16,367 bases of DNA, taken from the NCBI GenBank assembly GCA_964522605.1, contig CAZFWV010000133.1, positions 1 to 16,367 on the forward strand, read 5' to 3'. This DNA comes from CAVZLD01 sp964522605. GTDB lineage: Bacteria > Planctomycetota > Planctomycetia > Pirellulales > Pirellulaceae. Positions 13,967 through 16,367 of the stretch are shown piece by piece (the stretch's first letter is position 1; the number at the start of each line of letters is the position of its first letter). The notes beneath the pieces were generated by a model, which made no database searches, was not told where the DNA came from, and worked only from the letters and a program-made list of their open reading frames with translations. The translations under genes were made by a program, and so were the position numbers.

Positions 13967-16273
13967 CATCGATCTCAGAAACACGGACCGAAGATAAGGC
14001 AACTCGAGCCAAAGATCAGTAACGTCCGTCCCGTTGCGCGTTGCGTGCTCAAGACGAACGGTGTTGATCGACCCATGGTGAGGATCCCATGCCTGAAGCT
14101 GGTGGTGACCACGCAGGGTAACGTGGCTCCCCGTCAGGCCGGGCCGGAGATTGGCGAAGAAATAGAGCTGCCGGCCGTTCTTAACCTTGTGGATGTAACG
14201 CAATTCAGCTCCGGGAGCGAAGGCAACATCCCAGTTCCACCGCACCGCATCCATCGCCTCGCGAAACGTCTCCGCATTCAGAGTCGTCAGCCGGATAGCA
14301 ACCCCACCTTGGTTGTTACGCCGGAGCATCATCGATCCTTCCGTCGTAACGTCGGGCGCTCCAAATAAGTCTGTGATCACACGTTCGACATCATCGTCAT
14401 GACCAAACTCGGCTGACTTACGTGGAAGAGTGCCGGTGGCGATGATCCTGCCACCTTGTTTGTAGAATGCCTCGATCTTCTGGAGGCTGCTCCAATGAAT
14501 TGTCTTGTGCCCTGGCAGCACCAGAATTGCGAAACGGTTCGGGTGAATTTGACTCGGCAACACCAGTCGACCGCCCTGAACGTCACACCGTTGGGACAAT
14601 ACGTCGGGATGCAGGAAGGTGAAGTCATGCGCGAGCTCAACGGCGAGCAACTCGCCCACCTCAACGTAGTCTGCTTCCGGTACCGCCACGCCTCCCTGAT
14701 AGAACCCCAGTGGCCCATCGAAGTGGTGACTGCCCTGCAAAGTGGCAATGGGATACAGAACGGCAATGTCAGCGACGTGGCCAGCGTCGTTCTGGAGCAA
14801 CATATTCAACCGCGCCAGGTACTTATTGAATTCCGGCAGACGCTCCGCATACTTTGGATTTCGCCACGACAACTCGGGCTTGAATGTCACCTGGTTATCG
14901 TCGTACCAGACAGCGTGCGGAATGAGCAGATTAATCCCTTTGGTGTACTGCTCCATCGCGACGGTGTAGATTTCGTCCCACGAGAGGTCGCCCATTGCCC
15001 CATAAGTCTCCGACATGACCAAGGACTTATCCCAGTTGTAGGCGGCCGAGCTTACCACCTTGTAAAATCGTTCGGCCGGACGGTTGCCACCAATCTTGTC
15101 GATCCCGGGAATGTCTAGGTGCTGGAAGCACTTCATCAAGTCGCCGGAAACCGAGACCGGATTCACGACTTCTTCCTGATCCTGATGACCCGTCGCCAGG
15201 ATGTCATGCTCGGTGCACCATTCCTGGATCCGCTTGGGAAAACCGCGTGCGTACAACTCGGAACGAAAGCCAAACAGGTAATTCCTTGCGGCCTCCGTCT
15301 CGGCGCCAATGTCGTACCATAAGGCCGGATAGTAGGAACGAGGGTCGAAGCCGTGCTCCGCGATGAACTTCTCGTTGAACTTGTTCGTCCAACTTCGGCC
15401 TTCCGCGCGGTACAGCGTAGGCTCGTCGAAGAACGTGGAATCGATCGTCGTGCCAAAAAACGATGCGAAACGCTCATAATAGGCCTGATGCGTCAGTTCG
15501 ATAAATCGGTCGGCGGCCTCCGGATCGAGATAATCACAAATCGGATCGCCATCCACGAGACAAATGAACGCCATCAGCTTCCAGTTACCGGCCGGTGCGG
15601 ACCAGTCGATGCGTCCCTCGTGCACCGTATCGGACAACTCGACACGCTTTCCCGTTGCGTCATTGATCGCGACCAGCGCCATTAGCGTACCGACCGGAAG
15701 AACTGCCTGGAAACGATCCGGGCCCACGACCTGCCATTCATGTTTATCCAATCGCTTAATCGTCAAGTCAGGCCAACGTTGTGCAAACGCACTGGTGTCG
15801 CTGGAGTTCTGCGAACCGGCAGAACCACTGGGGAAGCCGTATTCGTCGTACAGCGACAAAATCAGACCCAGCGTTTTCGCCTGTTCCAGCGCAGCGCCGT
15901 AGACGGCGAAATACTCTTCACTCAGATACGTCGGCTTGAAATTCCGACCAAAGGGCAGGATGCCAAAACCACCGTAGCGACAGCGATCGCGGGCCTGCAG
16001 CATCTGCTCGCGCACCCCATCGGCGGTGACGCGTGTGTGGTTCCAAAACCATAACGGGCGTGGCCAGTAGCGCTGCGGCGGGTCCGAAAATTCCGACCGC
16101 AGCGTATCCACCGGGCGAACGGTCGGCTGGTCGGACTGGGACTGCACCGTGAGAGTCTGACCGTCGGCTGCCGTGCATGTTGCTGGTCCGGAAGAAATGA
16201 GCATGAGCAGGAGGAATTCGACCAACGCGAACAGCCAGCCGATGCGAACGAAACACCAGACAGTCAATTGCAT
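13967..16273 (-). CDS. Exported GH106-like glycoside hydrolase (3' end in assembly gap)
   Basis: 769 residues are visible from ATG 16273. A signal peptide covers about 1-36 (long hydrophobic FALVEFLLLMLI, cleavage near TCTA-A). Features of the GH106 alpha-L-rhamnosidase group and its relatives: YWPRPLWFWN (69-78), YGGFGILPFGR (100-110), YDEYGFPSGSAG (142-153), FFDEPTLYR (281-289) with possible acidic catalytic residues D283/E284, GHQDQEE (362-368) and VMSETYGAMGDLSWDE. A glutamine-amidotransferase-like segment follows (FAILVLPGHKTIHW, FYKQGGRIIATGTL), then a C-terminal beta-sandwich ending LWLELPYLRSVFLRSM at the gap. The ending LELPYxxSVF suggests that few residues are missing, but the gap size is unknown. 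Any reading through the Ns into the next gene is an artefact: after the gap that frame is not the Tat protein frame. First gene of the cluster. The exact sugar is inference. Confidence 0.88.
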
Positions 16274-16278
16274 AACAA

Positions 16279-16284
16279 CCTCCT
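16279..16284 (-). promoter_or_regulatory. Strong Shine-Dalgarno of the glycosidase gene
   Basis: Perfect AGGAGG on the minus strand with a 5-nt spacer to ATG 16273. It is the strongest ribosome site in the window and marks the first gene of the cluster. Confidence 0.75.
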
Positions 16285-16296
16285 GCTTTCTGGTCT

Positions 16297-16324
16297 AAGT
16301 TAAAAATGCTTGGGGATGACTCAA
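16297..16324 (-). promoter_or_regulatory. Weak candidate promoter of the sugar cluster
   Basis: Minus-strand TTGAGT (16324-16319) and TAACTT (16302-16297) are separated by 16 nt, just upstream of the glycosidase Shine-Dalgarno. The match to a sigma-70 consensus is partial (4/6 and 3/6), so this is only a suggestion. Confidence 0.2.
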
Positions 16325-16367
16325 GAATAACTTCGTTGTTTTCCAACGAGGGTGGCTGGGGTCGAGC

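Noticed and set aside
13763..16273. An 836-residue frame running from the glycosidase through the N gap
   Set aside because: It exists only because Ns cannot contain a stop. Past the gap it is out of frame with the Tat-signal protein, so it joins a real gene to noise.

Overview
The window looks like a fragment of a Planctomycetota chromosome, probably from a Pirellulaceae or Planctomycetaceae relative. The evidence is the mix of exported PQQ-type beta-propeller proteins (one with the QWTQFRG start common in this phylum), oxidoreductase and isomerase genes with Tat signals of the RRRxFL type, a GH106-like glycosidase, and a very long secreted repeat protein. GC is moderate and Shine-Dalgarno sites are clear. 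No RNA gene, phage gene or transposase is visible. The species cannot be named from the sequence.

Left part (1-5300, minus strand): a very large exported surface-type protein starts at 3593 and is open to the left window edge, so its C-terminus is missing. Upstream of it is a 425-residue exported BamB/PQQ-like beta-propeller protein (5300 to 4023).

Centre (5301-10190): a 568-bp intergenic region with several inverted repeats separates the small propeller gene from a divergent 1029-residue exported protein. That protein joins a SAM-methyltransferase-like N-terminal domain to two stretches of PQQ-like beta-propeller. A small predicted membrane protein follows (9192-9593), then about 600 bp of noncoding DNA filled with short palindromes and a 15-bp motif present three times.

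Right part (10191-16367): a serine hydrolase of the beta-lactamase/family VIII esterase type lies on the plus strand. It converges on a three-gene minus-strand cluster: a GH106-like glycosidase (start 16273), a Tat-exported xylose-isomerase-like TIM barrel protein, and a Tat-exported Gfo/Idh/MocA oxidoreductase. A 100-N assembly gap (13867-13966) removes the end of the glycosidase and the start of the isomerase. The cluster reads as an envelope pathway that releases a sugar, probably rhamnose or another deoxy or uronic sugar, and then isomerises and oxidises it; this is inference from families and order.

The points most worth a second look are the exported methyltransferase/propeller fusion with its HSCGC cysteine cluster, the truncated giant surface protein with an internal calcium-loop motif, the intergenic repeat families, and the loss of a usual histidine in the serine hydrolase.
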